Positions 8,147 to 16,530 are shown, numbered from the stretch's first letter. The stretch: 64,000 bases of DNA from Exiguobacterium sp018617385 (GCF_018617385.1 NZ_JACSKA010000002.1:124001-188000); one strand, 5' to 3'. A program made the numbers and translations. The notes: generated from the sequence alone by a model not told the origin.

Positions 8147-8839
8147 TCAATCGATGACACAGACCGAGACCGGACAGTCCTCACAATGGTTGAGCAGTTT
8201 CAACCGGTCGAGGTCATGGATAATGATTTGACGGGAAGGGAGTGAAATAATCCCTTCTTGGGCGAGCTCGTTCAACATGCGATTCACGCGTTCACGCGAT
8301 GTCCCGCAATAGTTGGCGAGCTCTTGGTTTTTCAGTTTCAAGTCGATGAGAATGCCGTCTTCGACTTCCACCCCATAGCTGTTCGCCATACGAATGAGCG
8401 TCGAGTAGAGCGCTCCTTTTTTCCCGTTCAGCACCAAGTCTCTAAATTTCGTATGCTGTTTCCGCATATGTTCGTTGATCATGACCATGAACTCGCGGAC
8501 GAATTCCGGGTTCGACGACAAAATCATCGTTTCAATACGCTCGATTTTGACCGCATAAATTTCACTATCTTCTAACGCCTTGGCGTTAAATAAATATTTT
8601 GGTTCGATTGCGAATAACGTCAACTCTCCGCAACAAGCCTCAGCGCTTAAACAACGTAACGTCAATTCTTTTCCATTTTCCGTCAATTTCGAAATTTGAA
8701 TCAGTCCACTCTTTACAATATAAAATTCAGCTGCGTCTTCTTGTTCTCGGAACAGAAAACCGCCTTTTGGGACATGAATGATTCGATGTGCCAATTTTTT
8801 TGTTTCCTCGAGCACCATCGCTTTAGTTGAATGAGCCAT
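8147..8839 (-). CDS. fnr: Anaerobic regulator Fnr (Bacillus type)
   Basis: A Crp/Fnr-family regulator of 230 residues. It has an N-terminal cyclic-nucleotide-binding fold (about 20-135), a dimerisation helix, and a winged helix with N-Q-E-L-A-N-Y-C-G-T-S-R-E-R-V-N-R around 170-186. The C-terminus carries C219-x2-C222-x4-C227, the same spacing as the cysteines that hold the oxygen-sensing 4Fe-4S cluster in B. subtilis Fnr, whereas enterobacterial FNR has them N-terminally. I use the ATG at 8839, since an in-frame GTG two codons earlier is too close to AGGAAGG. Likely targets are the TGTGA-N6-TCACA boxes in this window. Confidence 0.9.
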   Translation of the reverse strand: MAHSTKAMVLEETKKLAHRIIHVPKGGFLFREQEDAAEFYIVKSGLIQISKLTENGKELTLRCLSAEACCGELTLFAIEPKYLFNAKALEDSEIYAVKIERIETMILSSNPEFVREFMVMINEHMRKQHTKFRDLVLNGKKGALYSTLIRMANSYGVEVEDGILIDLKLKNQELANYCGTSRERVNRMLNELAQEGIISLPSRQIIIHDLDRLKLLNHCEDCPVSVCVID

Positions 8840-8902
8840 TTCCACCGACCTTCCTTAAAACACGTTGCGCCATATGAAAGCTTGCCTTCATTCTAAACAC
8901 AA

Positions 8903-8946
8903 ACCCCCTCGAAACGCAATCAACATTTGGAAGCGTTTCAAGGGGA
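8903..8946 (-). terminator. Terminator of the nitrate reductase operon
   Basis: A 13-bp stem (CCCCTcGAAACGC paired with GCGTTTCaAGGGG, one mismatch) with a 15-base loop, followed on the minus strand by a T-rich tract. It lies just beyond the stop of the last operon gene. Confidence 0.75.
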
Positions 8947-8949
8947 GGA

Positions 8950-9153
8950 CTATTCTTTCGTACGATATTCAATTTTTTTCCAATATCGATATAATAAGCC
9001 GATCAATCCGACATTGATGACGGCGATGATCATATACAGTCGCATCGAGGCGTGATCATACACCATGTAGCTCTCAATTGTATATTGCAAGAGTATCATG
9101 TTCGTTGCGAGCAATATGACCAATCCGATTAAACTCCAACCGTTACGCCCCAT
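8950..9153 (-). CDS. Small two-helix membrane protein of the nitrate reductase operon
   Basis: A 67-residue protein with two hydrophobic segments (about 7-26 and 37-54) and a basic C-terminus. The frame is open further upstream, but that part only overlaps the Rieske gene out of frame. The ATG at 9153 has an AGAGAG-like site and overlaps the end of the Rieske gene by 11 bases, indicating coupled translation. I do not recognise the family. It is last in the operon, so a small membrane subunit or assembly factor of the complex is a reasonable guess. Confidence 0.7.
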   Translation of the reverse strand: MGRNGWSLIGLVILLATNMILLQYTIESYMVYDHASMRLYMIIAVINVGLIGLLYRYWKKIEYRTKE

Positions 9154-9649
9154 GATGAATCTCTCTTCCGACCGCAAAAATCTTCCCGTTCTCGATTTCA
9201 AGCAAGATTTTAGGGAGTTCCCGCTGCGGCGGACCGGCCTGTGGTTGGCCGTCGACACCGAAGTAACCACGATGGCACGGACAAAGAAGAACATCTTCTT
9301 CCTCCACATAAAACACTGGGCACTGCAGATGAGTGCATTTGTTGTTATAGGCGACGAATTCACCATTCTTTAAATGAACGAGCAACGATGGTTCCGTACC
9401 CGGATATTCAAATTCGAGTGATTTCCCGCGCTCTAGCGCCTCGACCGTCGTGATGAACTGACGGTCGGTTCTCGGCTCGCTTCGAACGAAGGCCGCGATA
9501 TTGAACGGGATAGTCGCGAGACCGAGTGCGATACCTGCGCCGAACGTTGATTTGATGAACGCCCGTCGATTCAGTTTCACGTCATCGGCCCGACTCAAGT
9601 TATCGACGAGTTCGGATAAGCGTTCCCGGTCTTTTGATTCATTCGACAT
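9143..9649 (-). CDS. Rieske 2Fe-2S protein with TAT-type signal
   Basis: A 168-residue electron-transfer protein. Both Rieske boxes are present: C-T-H-L-Q-C-P near residue 103 and C-P-C-H-R-G-Y-F-G near 122. The N-terminus has N-R-R-A-F-I-K at about 27-33 before a hydrophobic segment, a twin-arginine signal/anchor, so the cluster domain should be outside the membrane. In a molybdoenzyme operon it presumably links quinol oxidation to the reductase, like the Rieske subunit of cytochrome bc complexes. No other bc-complex gene is nearby. Confidence 0.9.
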   Translation of the reverse strand: MSNESKDRERLSELVDNLSRADDVKLNRRAFIKSTFGAGIALGLATIPFNIAAFVRSEPRTDRQFITTVEALERGKSLEFEYPGTEPSLLVHLKNGEFVAYNNKCTHLQCPVFYVEEEDVLLCPCHRGYFGVDGQPQAGPPQRELPKILLEIENGKIFAVGREIHHGA

Positions 9650-9669
9650 AAGTCATCTTCCTTTCCATC

Positions 9670-10212
9670 TCAATCGGAATAGACGCCAAAGAATTCAGGG
9701 ACGTAATTCCATTTATCGTCTTGCGAAGGCTTTTTCCCTTCGATCATGTTCATTTGGACGCGTTGACGACGGAGTTGCATCATCTCGTCATGGTCGATGA
9801 AGCGAATCGCATCCGACGGACAAACCGACGCACACATCGGCGCGATATCATGTTTGGAGCGGTCGTAACACATGTCGCACTTATACATCTTATTCTTCTC
9901 AAAGTCGAACTTCGGAATCCCGAACGGACAAGCGAACGTACAGTTCCGGCAGCCGATACATTTTTCTTCTGAAGCCGATAACACGACGCCCTCTGGCGTG
10001 ATTTGAATCGCATTCGCCGGACATACTTGAGCACAAGCCGGATTTTTACACTGCATACAGATCATCGGGAACGTCTGACGGTTCTCCGAGAAATCGATAT
10101 AATCCACATAGTTGCGCTCGAGCCCCTCGTGGTCCCCGCATTCGCGGCAAGCTGCCTGACAGGCCCGACAGCCGATACAACGTTCAAACTCTAAATACAT
10201 GACCTTATTCAT
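9670..10212 (-). CDS. Four-cluster ferredoxin-type electron transfer subunit
   Basis: A 180-residue iron-sulfur protein of the NrfC/HycB/FdhB kind. Four cysteine groups can hold four 4Fe-4S clusters: C-I-G-C-R-A-C-x3-C, C-M-Q-C-x4-C-x3-C-P, C-I-G-C-R-N-C-x3-C-P and C-D-M-C...C-x3-C-P. It should pass electrons from the membrane or Rieske partner to the molybdoenzyme encoded immediately upstream, whose stop overlaps this start (ATGA). No signal peptide, so it is cytoplasmic. Confidence 0.92.
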   Translation of the reverse strand: MNKVMYLEFERCIGCRACQAACRECGDHEGLERNYVDYIDFSENRQTFPMICMQCKNPACAQVCPANAIQITPEGVVLSASEEKCIGCRNCTFACPFGIPKFDFEKNKMYKCDMCYDRSKHDIAPMCASVCPSDAIRFIDHDEMMQLRRQRVQMNMIEGKKPSQDDKWNYVPEFFGVYSD

Positions 10213-12455
10213 TTCGTATGAACCTCCTCATCCATGACGTGACAGCTCGTCGCAATCGCATGGTCCGCCATGAACGGCACGCTTGATCCGAGCGGGACCG
10301 TCAACGGATTAATGTGTAACGGGGTGTTGGCCGGTAACTTTTTCATTTGTACCGCACATACCTTGAACTCCGGCATGCGTGACATCGGATCGAGACACGG
10401 GTTCGTCAATTGATTGATGGCAAGCTCCTTGCCCCAATGATAAGGGACGAAGACCGTATCTTTTCGAATCGCCTTCGTCAAACGTGCTTCGACGACAATC
10501 GACCCGCGACGTGTGCGAAGCTCGACTTTGTCGCCCGTTTGAAGGCCATAACTTGATGCTAACTCCGGATGGATCTCCACGAACGGCAGTTTTGACATCG
10601 TGCTCAAGAAGTCGACACGGCGCGTCTGATTGCCCGATAAGTAATGGAAGACGACCCGACCTGTCGTGAGCGTGACCGGATATTCTTCATTCGCATATTC
10701 ACCGGCCGGCCGATATGTGACGACAGGCAAATTTGCTTTTCCATTCGCCGTTCCAAACCGTTCTTTGAACATCGTCGGTGTGCCGGGATGATTTTCGGAC
10801 GGACATGGCCAAAAGACACCATACTCGTCATCGATTCGTTCCCATGTGATCCCAGAGTAGTCAGCCGCTCCACCTTTCGTCGCGATGCGGAACTCTTCCC
10901 AGATGTCACGCGCCGTCTCATACGGGAAGTACTGTCCGCGTCCCATCCGCTCAGCGATCCGCTTCATGATTTCCCAGTCTGGAAGCGAATCCCCGAGCGG
11001 TTCGCGCACTTTCCGGATCCGAATGACTCGTCCTTCTAAGTTTGTCGTCGTCCCTTCGTCTTCGGCCCACGAACAAGCCGGTAAGACGACATCAGCGAAC
11101 TCACAAGATTCCGACATGAAGAAGTCACTAACGACGAAGAAATCGAGTTTGTTGAAACTGTCCCACACGTACGGAAGGTTCGGTGCCGAAACGGCTGGGT
11201 TCGAACACATGAGGTGCATCGCCCGAATCGTTCCCGCTTGAATCTCATCGAACATTTCGAACGCGGACACACCTGGTTTTGGCATCTCGGAAGGATCGAT
11301 GCCCCAAACCCCGCTCACATATTCAATGGCTTTCGGATCAGTTAATTTTCGGTAGCCTGGTAACAGGTCTGCTTTTTGTCCATGTTCTCGTCCACCCTGC
11401 CCGTTCCCTTGCCCCGTCATCGTGGCGACGCCCGAAGCAAACTTCCCAATCATGCCTCGTAAGAGCGCCATCGACGTATAGAGCGAGACATTGTCGACGC
11501 CTTTTGACTGTTGTTCGACGCCGCGAGCGAACAACATGACCGAACGTGGGCTCTTCCCATAAATATGACCGGCCTTCTCGAGTTTTTCGATGGCGACACC
11601 GGTCACCTCACTCGTCCGTTCGAGCGTCCAGTCTCGGACCGACGCTTTCAACTCTTCATAGTTATCGCAACGCTCATCCACGTACGCTTGATCAACATAA
11701 TCGTGTTCGACTAAAAAGTTGAGCAGTCCCATCGCAAGCGCCGCATCCGTCCCTGGCTTCAAATCGAGATGGACATCGGCGACGCGCGCCATCGGAATTT
11801 CACGCGGGTCGGCGACGATGATTTTCGCGCCTTTGTCTTTCGCCTTCCAAATATGTTGCGTCGTCGTCGGATGACATTCGGCGATATTCGAACCGGCGAC
11901 AAAGAATGTGTCGACGTGCTCGAACTCCGTCCACGGAAGCGTCGCTCCGCGGTCAATCCCAAGTGTCTTTAAGAAACCGCCGGCAGCTGACGACATGCAG
12001 AAGCGACCGTTGTAATCGATGAACCGTGTGCCGAGTGCGACCCGCGCATACTTCCCGACGAGGTAACATTTTTCATTCGTCATCGAGACGCCGCCGAAGA
12101 CGGACACCGCATCTTTCCCATGCTCTCGTTGAATGCGTTTAAAGTTTGCTTCGATCACGTCGAGTGCTTCTTCCCATGTCGCTTTCTCAAACTTGCCGTT
12201 CCGTTTGATGAGCGGAGTCATGATGCGGTCCGGATGTTCGATCGTTTGATAGGCCGTGACGCCTTTCGGACAAAGTTTTCCTTTGTTGACCGGGAAATCG
12301 TAGCGTGGTTCAACGCCTTTGACGGCCCCGGTTTTCTCATCGACCCGGATATGCATGCCGCACTGCATGCCACAGTAACAGCAATGGGTTGTAATCAATT
12401 TTTCGCCTGGTTTGATTAAGTTCTGTACTTCTGGCGACGTTAAAAAGTCACTCAT
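10209..12455 (-). CDS. Molybdopterin oxidoreductase, nitrate reductase (NasC/NarB-like) catalytic subunit
   Basis: A 748-residue bis-MGD enzyme. The N-terminal 4Fe-4S site is C25-x2-C28-x3-C32 plus L-C-P-K-G near residue 60. The predicted molybdenum ligand is the cysteine in G-R-F-C-M-S-S-A near residue 146, the pattern of assimilatory and periplasmic nitrate reductases rather than formate dehydrogenases. M-T-G-Q-G-N-x-x-G-G-R-E is also typical of nitrate reductases. No TAT signal, so it works in the cytoplasm. I use ATG 12455 (GGAGGGG seven bases before); it overlaps the previous stop by eight bases. Substrate nitrate is inferred from these motifs, narK and Fnr control; selenate or another oxyanion is possible. 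Confidence 0.87.
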   Translation of the reverse strand: MSDFLTSPEVQNLIKPGEKLITTHCCYCGMQCGMHIRVDEKTGAVKGVEPRYDFPVNKGKLCPKGVTAYQTIEHPDRIMTPLIKRNGKFEKATWEEALDVIEANFKRIQREHGKDAVSVFGGVSMTNEKCYLVGKYARVALGTRFIDYNGRFCMSSAAGGFLKTLGIDRGATLPWTEFEHVDTFFVAGSNIAECHPTTTQHIWKAKDKGAKIIVADPREIPMARVADVHLDLKPGTDAALAMGLLNFLVEHDYVDQAYVDERCDNYEELKASVRDWTLERTSEVTGVAIEKLEKAGHIYGKSPRSVMLFARGVEQQSKGVDNVSLYTSMALLRGMIGKFASGVATMTGQGNGQGGREHGQKADLLPGYRKLTDPKAIEYVSGVWGIDPSEMPKPGVSAFEMFDEIQAGTIRAMHLMCSNPAVSAPNLPYVWDSFNKLDFFVVSDFFMSESCEFADVVLPACSWAEDEGTTTNLEGRVIRIRKVREPLGDSLPDWEIMKRIAERMGRGQYFPYETARDIWEEFRIATKGGAADYSGITWERIDDEYGVFWPCPSENHPGTPTMFKERFGTANGKANLPVVTYRPAGEYANEEYPVTLTTGRVVFHYLSGNQTRRVDFLSTMSKLPFVEIHPELASSYGLQTGDKVELRTRRGSIVVEARLTKAIRKDTVFVPYHWGKELAINQLTNPCLDPMSRMPEFKVCAVQMKKLPANTPLHINPLTVPLGSSVPFMADHAIATSCHVMDEEVHTK

Positions 12456-12735
12456 CGTCTTCCCCTCCATAGAACGTTTCCGCTCTTCGTTTTGAAAATC
12501 CACTGACGTGATAGCCATTAATCGTTTGAAGCGGATAATGCATCCCGTCACTTCCAGGCCGTCCGAGCGCCGAATCGAGCCGAGCCCGACGACGACAGCC
12601 GTGACAGAGGTCTTGGACCGTGTGCGCCGCATCGACTTTCACGAGTTGGTCCGACCCTTCGAGCAATTGTTTCACTTGTTCAATCTCTTCAAGCGTGCCG
12701 ATCGGTTCGCCGCACTTAACGCACAGGTGTCTCAT
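12448..12735 (-). CDS. Small zinc-ribbon protein of the nitrate reductase operon
   Basis: A 95-residue protein with C-V-K-C-G near the N-terminus and C-H-G-C-R-R about 40 residues later, a four-cysteine zinc-ribbon arrangement. The same pattern with similar spacing and surrounding residues (C-x2-C-G, a D-x-C-x2-C-R-R pair, and a G-F near the end) forms the C-terminal tail of the membrane protein encoded just upstream. The two look like a fused and a free copy of one domain. Start ATG 12735 has GGTGAGG nearby; an in-frame GTG at 12747 is an alternative. Function unknown; a maturation or docking factor is possible. Confidence 0.8.
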   Translation of the reverse strand: MRHLCVKCGEPIGTLEEIEQVKQLLEGSDQLVKVDAAHTVQDLCHGCRRRARLDSALGRPGSDGMHYPLQTINGYHVSGFSKRRAETFYGGEDDE

Positions 12736-13843
12736 CTTTTGCCTCACCTTTCGTCTCCTTCGGTCGGCCGAATCCCGGCATCGACATACCGGTATTCGTA
12801 TCGACCGGGTGTGTCGGTAACTGTCCGTTCATCAGGTTCAATTGCATCTTCACACGCATCGAACGTCGACACGGTTGGCAGTAATCGGAGAGCTGGGTCC
12901 CGTCACTGAGCCCGAGCTGGATCGTCTGTGCTTGCAAAATCGCTTGGACGTCCTCGACTTGATTGTCCGTCGCATAACGTGTCCCGCACCCGGCGCAGAC
13001 ACGGGTCTCATCCGCTTCGACTTCCCGGTAGTTCATCGGGACGCTGGCCGCCATCGGTCGGACCGGCAAGTGGAACAGTTTACCGAACGGGAAGTAACAT
13101 AAAAAGATGATGACGGTCAATTGATGGAACAAGGCGAGCTCGTGATGGATGAAGCCTCCGAAGAACACGTACGAAACGGTCAACAACAACCCCGAGACAG
13201 TGACGATGAGCAACATGAGGAGCGGTAAAATATCAAATTCGAACCGCTGGGTCACTTTCACGTCCTGGTCGTTGATCCGGCGATAGAGTGCCATGAGCAC
13301 GCCGACGAGCAACATGAGCGCGGTGATGTTCAACCCGTTATAGACGAGCTCCGCGAACAACCCGTGCGCAGCCATCTTGATGGTCGGGATGTTAAAGACG
13401 ACAATCTGATACGTCTCGATATCAATCAAATCAAACCGCATCCATTGGAACGTCAGCCCGAATGTGATGGCGAACGACCCGAGACATCCCCAGGCAATCA
13501 ACATATGTTGGGTCCAGCGGTACCAGCCACGTTCCCAGATGAACTTCTGTAAGACGATGTTATTGACAGTTGTCGTGGCGACGGCTTTACCAGCCCGTTT
13601 CTTTTCTGCCTTCATTTGTTTGAGGCTCCGCTTCAATACTTGTGAGGTGGCCGGCCGTGCAAAAAATAACGTCAAGCGGACGACCATCCCAATCATGCAA
13701 ATGACGGCGGCGATATAGTAGCCGAACAGCGCCATGTCTACGTGCTCAAATCCTGCCGAGGCGATCCATGTCGAGAGCACCAAGACGGTGAATCCTACGA
13801 ACGACCACTTTGCGGCGGTCGAATAAAAATAACGATCGGACAT
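12716..13843 (-). CDS. Cytochrome-b-like membrane subunit (NarI/DsrM-like) with C-terminal zinc ribbon
   Basis: A 375-residue protein with about six hydrophobic segments in the first 260 residues. Histidines lie in or near helices (for example in T-Q-H-M-L-I, A-A-H-G-L-F, and H-H-E-L-A-L-F-H-Q-L...G-K-L-F-H-L-P), resembling the diheme quinol-oxidising subunits NarI and DsrM. The last 100 residues are soluble, with C-A-G-C-G and C-Q-P-C-R-R, matching the next gene product. It heads the operon and probably feeds quinol electrons to the complex. Heme ligation is inferred from the pattern only. Confidence 0.82.
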   Translation of the reverse strand: MSDRYFYSTAAKWSFVGFTVLVLSTWIASAGFEHVDMALFGYYIAAVICMIGMVVRLTLFFARPATSQVLKRSLKQMKAEKKRAGKAVATTTVNNIVLQKFIWERGWYRWTQHMLIAWGCLGSFAITFGLTFQWMRFDLIDIETYQIVVFNIPTIKMAAHGLFAELVYNGLNITALMLLVGVLMALYRRINDQDVKVTQRFEFDILPLLMLLIVTVSGLLLTVSYVFFGGFIHHELALFHQLTVIIFLCYFPFGKLFHLPVRPMAASVPMNYREVEADETRVCAGCGTRYATDNQVEDVQAILQAQTIQLGLSDGTQLSDYCQPCRRSMRVKMQLNLMNGQLPTHPVDTNTGMSMPGFGRPKETKGEAKDETPVR

Positions 13844-13910
13844 ATGTGTTCCCCCTTCTCTTTCCGAGCGACTTCATAGTTTCATCATAAAGATGACATC
13901 TCGACTTAAC

Positions 13911-13926
13911 TGTTACTTTTTTCACA
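13911..13926. promoter_or_regulatory. Fnr-type box upstream of the nitrate reductase operon
   Basis: TGTTA-N6-TCACA, one mismatch from the consensus, within CTGTtA...TCACAG. It lies 68 bases upstream of the membrane subunit gene and 52 bases upstream of the divergent gene at 13978. Confidence 0.6.
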
Positions 13927-13977
13927 GATAAGCGATTCGAGACGTGACAGAATAATGAACGAAGGAGGCGTTCCCTT

Positions 13978-14349
13978 ATGAAATCATCGCTTAAAATCAT
14001 GTTATTCCTCACCATCGCGGCCATGCTCGTCGTCTTTTCCATCGGTTTCGTCTTCGCCAATCGAGCGACGACCGAACCAGATGTCGAGGGGTATGTGATT
14101 GAAATAAATGAATCTGACCGCACCGCACTCGTCATCAGCGGAATTACAGCAGAAGAGGCCATGCTCTCTCCTGACACTTTGTTCTCGCAAAGTGAACCGG
14201 AAGACGTAAGCTGGTTCAAGTTTCAAGTGAAAGCCACGTTCGAGCAAATCACTGTCGGGGACCACGTCCACATTTGGAAAAAGACCGGTCCGAGTATCTT
14301 AAATACTCCGAACCGGTCTTATGTGAAAAAAATCGACGTGATCGACTAA
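13978..14349 (+). CDS. Secreted or membrane-anchored protein, DUF3221-like
   Basis: A 123-residue protein with an N-terminal hydrophobic segment (about 7-27) ending in a possible signal peptidase site (V-F-A-N). The remainder is a small beta-rich domain beginning G-Y-V-I-E-I, with V-G-D-H-V-H-I-W near residue 92, as in DUF3221-type proteins of Bacilli; this assignment is tentative. Start has GGAGG. It is divergent from the nitrate reductase operon and converges with modB, overlapping its end by four bases. Confidence 0.7.
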   Translation: MKSSLKIMLFLTIAAMLVVFSIGFVFANRATTEPDVEGYVIEINESDRTALVISGITAEEAMLSPDTLFSQSEPEDVSWFKFQVKATFEQITVGDHVHIWKKTGPSILNTPNRSYVKKIDVID

Positions 14350-14987
14350 TATGAACGCTTGCCGTAACGTTCACTTAGCCAGAGGACTAAAAACGCCAAA
14401 CCAACTAACCACCCGCTCCAGACGAGCGCCTGGGTCATATCACCGTTGATTGTCGCCACATAAATCGCTGTGGCGAGCGTCATCGTCTCGCCCGGGATAT
14501 TTCCGGCAATCATCATCGTGATCCCGAACTCGCCGATTGACCGTGCGAAACCAAGGACAAACCCACTCGTCAACGCAGGTAACAGCAGCGGAATCGTCAC
14601 GTAGGTGAACAGTTGGCGCTCTGACCCACCGAGCACGCGTCCGGCCTCATACCATTCCGCATCGAGTTGTTTAAGACCGAGACGAATCGTTTGGTAGATG
14701 AGCGGAAACGCGGCTAAGGCGGATGCGATGATGTTCGCCTGTTTTGTGAACAAGATCGTAATCGGTAACAATCCGCCGATCCCGTTGTTCCCGAGGACAA
14801 TCAAAGCGTATAGTCCGATGACTGTCGGCGGCAAGATGAGCGGCAGTAAAAACACCGTCTCGAGCAGCCGCTTTCCTTTGAATTGACGGCGATGCATGAA
14901 ATAAGCCGCTCCGAAGGCGAGGACGAAGGCGCTCACCGTCGCCATCATCCCGACTTCGAATGTGAGTTGAAGTGGATGTTGCGTCAT
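14346..14987 (-). CDS. modB: Molybdate ABC transporter permease
   Basis: ModB, 213 residues, about five to six membrane helices, with the inner-membrane EAA loop (E-A-G-R-V-L-G-G-S, then I-P-L-L-L-P) near residues 118-137 that contacts the ATPase. P-L-I-L-P-P-T-V-I-G is the typical ModB/CysT segment. It overlaps the modA stop (ATGA). No modC ATPase gene follows, so the ATP-binding subunit must be encoded elsewhere or shared with another importer. Confidence 0.93.
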   Translation of the reverse strand: MTQHPLQLTFEVGMMATVSAFVLAFGAAYFMHRRQFKGKRLLETVFLLPLILPPTVIGLYALIVLGNNGIGGLLPITILFTKQANIIASALAAFPLIYQTIRLGLKQLDAEWYEAGRVLGGSERQLFTYVTIPLLLPALTSGFVLGFARSIGEFGITMMIAGNIPGETMTLATAIYVATINGDMTQALVWSGWLVGLAFLVLWLSERYGKRSY

Positions 14988-15715
14988 TTAGAAAATCCTT
15001 TCGCTAAAAAGTGAGCTTGGATATCATCGTCAAACAAACGCGCGTACACATCGTGTACGTATGGGTTGTGCGTCAACCGGACCGCCGGATACGCGATCGT
15101 ACCCGTCGCTTCAAACGGGACCGACTGAAGCGACTCGACGTCCGTCGTCAGTTCCGTCTTATAGACGAATCCCGCATTGGCGTCACCTTGTTCGATGAGC
15201 GTCAATACTTGTCTTACATTCTGGGCGAACATGATTCGCGGTTCCACTTCTTCCCACACGCCTTCCACTTCTAGCGCCGCTTTCGCGTAGCGACCGGCCG
15301 GGACATTGACCGGGTCACCGATGACGATCCGAGCACATGCGTTTAAGTCGTACCATGTCTCCGCGCACGGTTTTCCTTTCGGTGTCACGAGCCACAGCTC
15401 GTTATACAAGAACGCATCCCGCTCTAGAATCGGGATTTGTAGTCGGTCGACATCATCAACGCTCGCGGCTAAAAAGATATCTGCCGGAGACCCGTGATCG
15501 ATTTGTGCTCGCAAGGCGCCGCTCCCGTTCGTCACGACTCGAACATCGATCCCATCGAACTCTGCTTCAAGTTGTCGCTCGACCGCTTCTAAAGCCGGTC
15601 CTAAGCTTGCCGCCGCCAAAATGGTCACGGTGTCCTCCGAATCTGAACTCGACCAGACTTGACTTAGTAATAAGGCGACCGTCACCCCTACAATGACTTC
15701 ACTCACCCGTTTCAT
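14984..15715 (-). CDS. modA: Molybdate-binding protein
   Basis: ModA, 243 residues, the extracellular oxyanion-binding protein of the molybdate importer. T-I-L-A-A-A-S-L near residue 31 and N-G-S-G-A-L-R-A-Q near 62 supply the usual Ser/Ala binding loops. The N-terminal hydrophobic segment has no cysteine to form a lipobox, unusual for a Gram-positive binding protein, so anchoring may be by the uncleaved signal. It feeds molybdenum to the cofactor genes of this region. Confidence 0.92.
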   Translation of the reverse strand: MKRVSEVIVGVTVALLLSQVWSSSDSEDTVTILAAASLGPALEAVERQLEAEFDGIDVRVVTNGSGALRAQIDHGSPADIFLAASVDDVDRLQIPILERDAFLYNELWLVTPKGKPCAETWYDLNACARIVIGDPVNVPAGRYAKAALEVEGVWEEVEPRIMFAQNVRQVLTLIEQGDANAGFVYKTELTTDVESLQSVPFEATGTIAYPAVRLTHNPYVHDVYARLFDDDIQAHFLAKGFSK

Positions 15716-15782
15716 GATTAATCACTCCTTTGCCTCCCCTTTATCGTAGCGCTTGATTTGCCTCCCATCTGTATCAAACGTC

Positions 15783-15814
15783 ACAAAAAGACACCTCTAC
15801 GTAAGTAGGGGTGT
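15783..15814 (-). terminator. Terminator downstream of ric
   Basis: A stem CACCTCTAC / GTAGGGGTG with loop GTAA and, on the minus strand, a following TCTTTTTG tract. It ends the ric transcript and separates it from modA. Confidence 0.85.
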
Positions 15815-15822
15815 GCCACTGC

Positions 15823-16530
15823 TTAAGCGAACGCGCGCGCCCGCGGGAATAAAATGTTGTTTTCGAGATGAATGTGTTCAAACGTATCCGATTCGAGCGC
15901 TTCTAACCGTTGATAGACAAGACGATACGTCCCACACGCTCCTTCAGGCGGCGTATAGTCGTTTGTGATCTGACGCAACTCTTTTAAAATGTCCCCGGCT
16001 GCTGCATGTTCTGACTCGAGCGAGGCCAAGATGCTATCAAGCTCCCGTCTCGTTTCAGCTGTCGGTGCGGTCTCGTGACGAAGCAGCGTCGGGAAGTCTT
16101 CTGTCTCTTCTTTGACGATATGTTGTTCAAGTTCCACTTTCAATTGATTGAACAATTGATGAATGCGTCCGAGGTGCGGATGATTTTGTCCGTGGACCCG
16201 GAACACTTTTGTCACATATGGTGTGAGCTGTGGCAATTCGTCCGTCAAAAATTGGTGATGCTTATAAATGATGTGCTCAATCAATTCCGAAGAAGAAGCG
16301 GCATCCCAATCGATGCTCTTCTCGTTCATCTCTTGCTTGCGTTGATAGAGCGCATTAACTTCTTCTAAAATGTCTTCCGTCGACCGTTTCGATTTGTCAG
16401 TCGCTTCAGCGAGTGGTCGGTTGCCGCCACAACAAAAATCGATTCGGTTCCGTTTGAAAATGTCTGCCGCTTGCGGGCATTGTTTGACGATTTCAGATAC
16501 GTGCGTATCGCCCGTGAATGTCTGTGTCAT
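15823..16530 (-). CDS. ric: Iron-sulfur cluster repair di-iron protein (Ric/ScdA/YtfE)
   Basis: A 235-residue protein with the ScdA N-terminal domain (residues 9-45, including D-F-C-C-G-G) and a hemerythrin-like domain whose histidines (H-H-Q-F near 90, H-x3-E, and C-terminal H-I-H-L-E-N) bind a di-iron centre. The family repairs Fe-S clusters damaged by nitric oxide or oxidants. This fits its place next to nitrate respiration, which generates NO. A perfect Fnr-type box lies 62 bases upstream. Confidence 0.93.
   Translation of the reverse strand: MTQTFTGDTHVSEIVKQCPQAADIFKRNRIDFCCGGNRPLAEATDKSKRSTEDILEEVNALYQRKQEMNEKSIDWDAASSSELIEHIIYKHHQFLTDELPQLTPYVTKVFRVHGQNHPHLGRIHQLFNQLKVELEQHIVKEETEDFPTLLRHETAPTAETRRELDSILASLESEHAAAGDILKELRQITNDYTPPEGACGTYRLVYQRLEALESDTFEHIHLENNILFPRARAFA

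Noticed and set aside
9154..9366. Longer form of the small membrane protein starting at 9366
   Set aside because: That part lies within the Rieske gene in another frame and is highly basic; ATG 9153 begins the sensible two-helix protein.
12456..12632. N-terminal extension of the molybdoenzyme to an in-frame start at 12632
   Set aside because: It overlaps the small zinc-ribbon gene out of frame, has no ribosome site, and lacks any signal sequence; ATG 12455 has GGAGGGG at the right distance.
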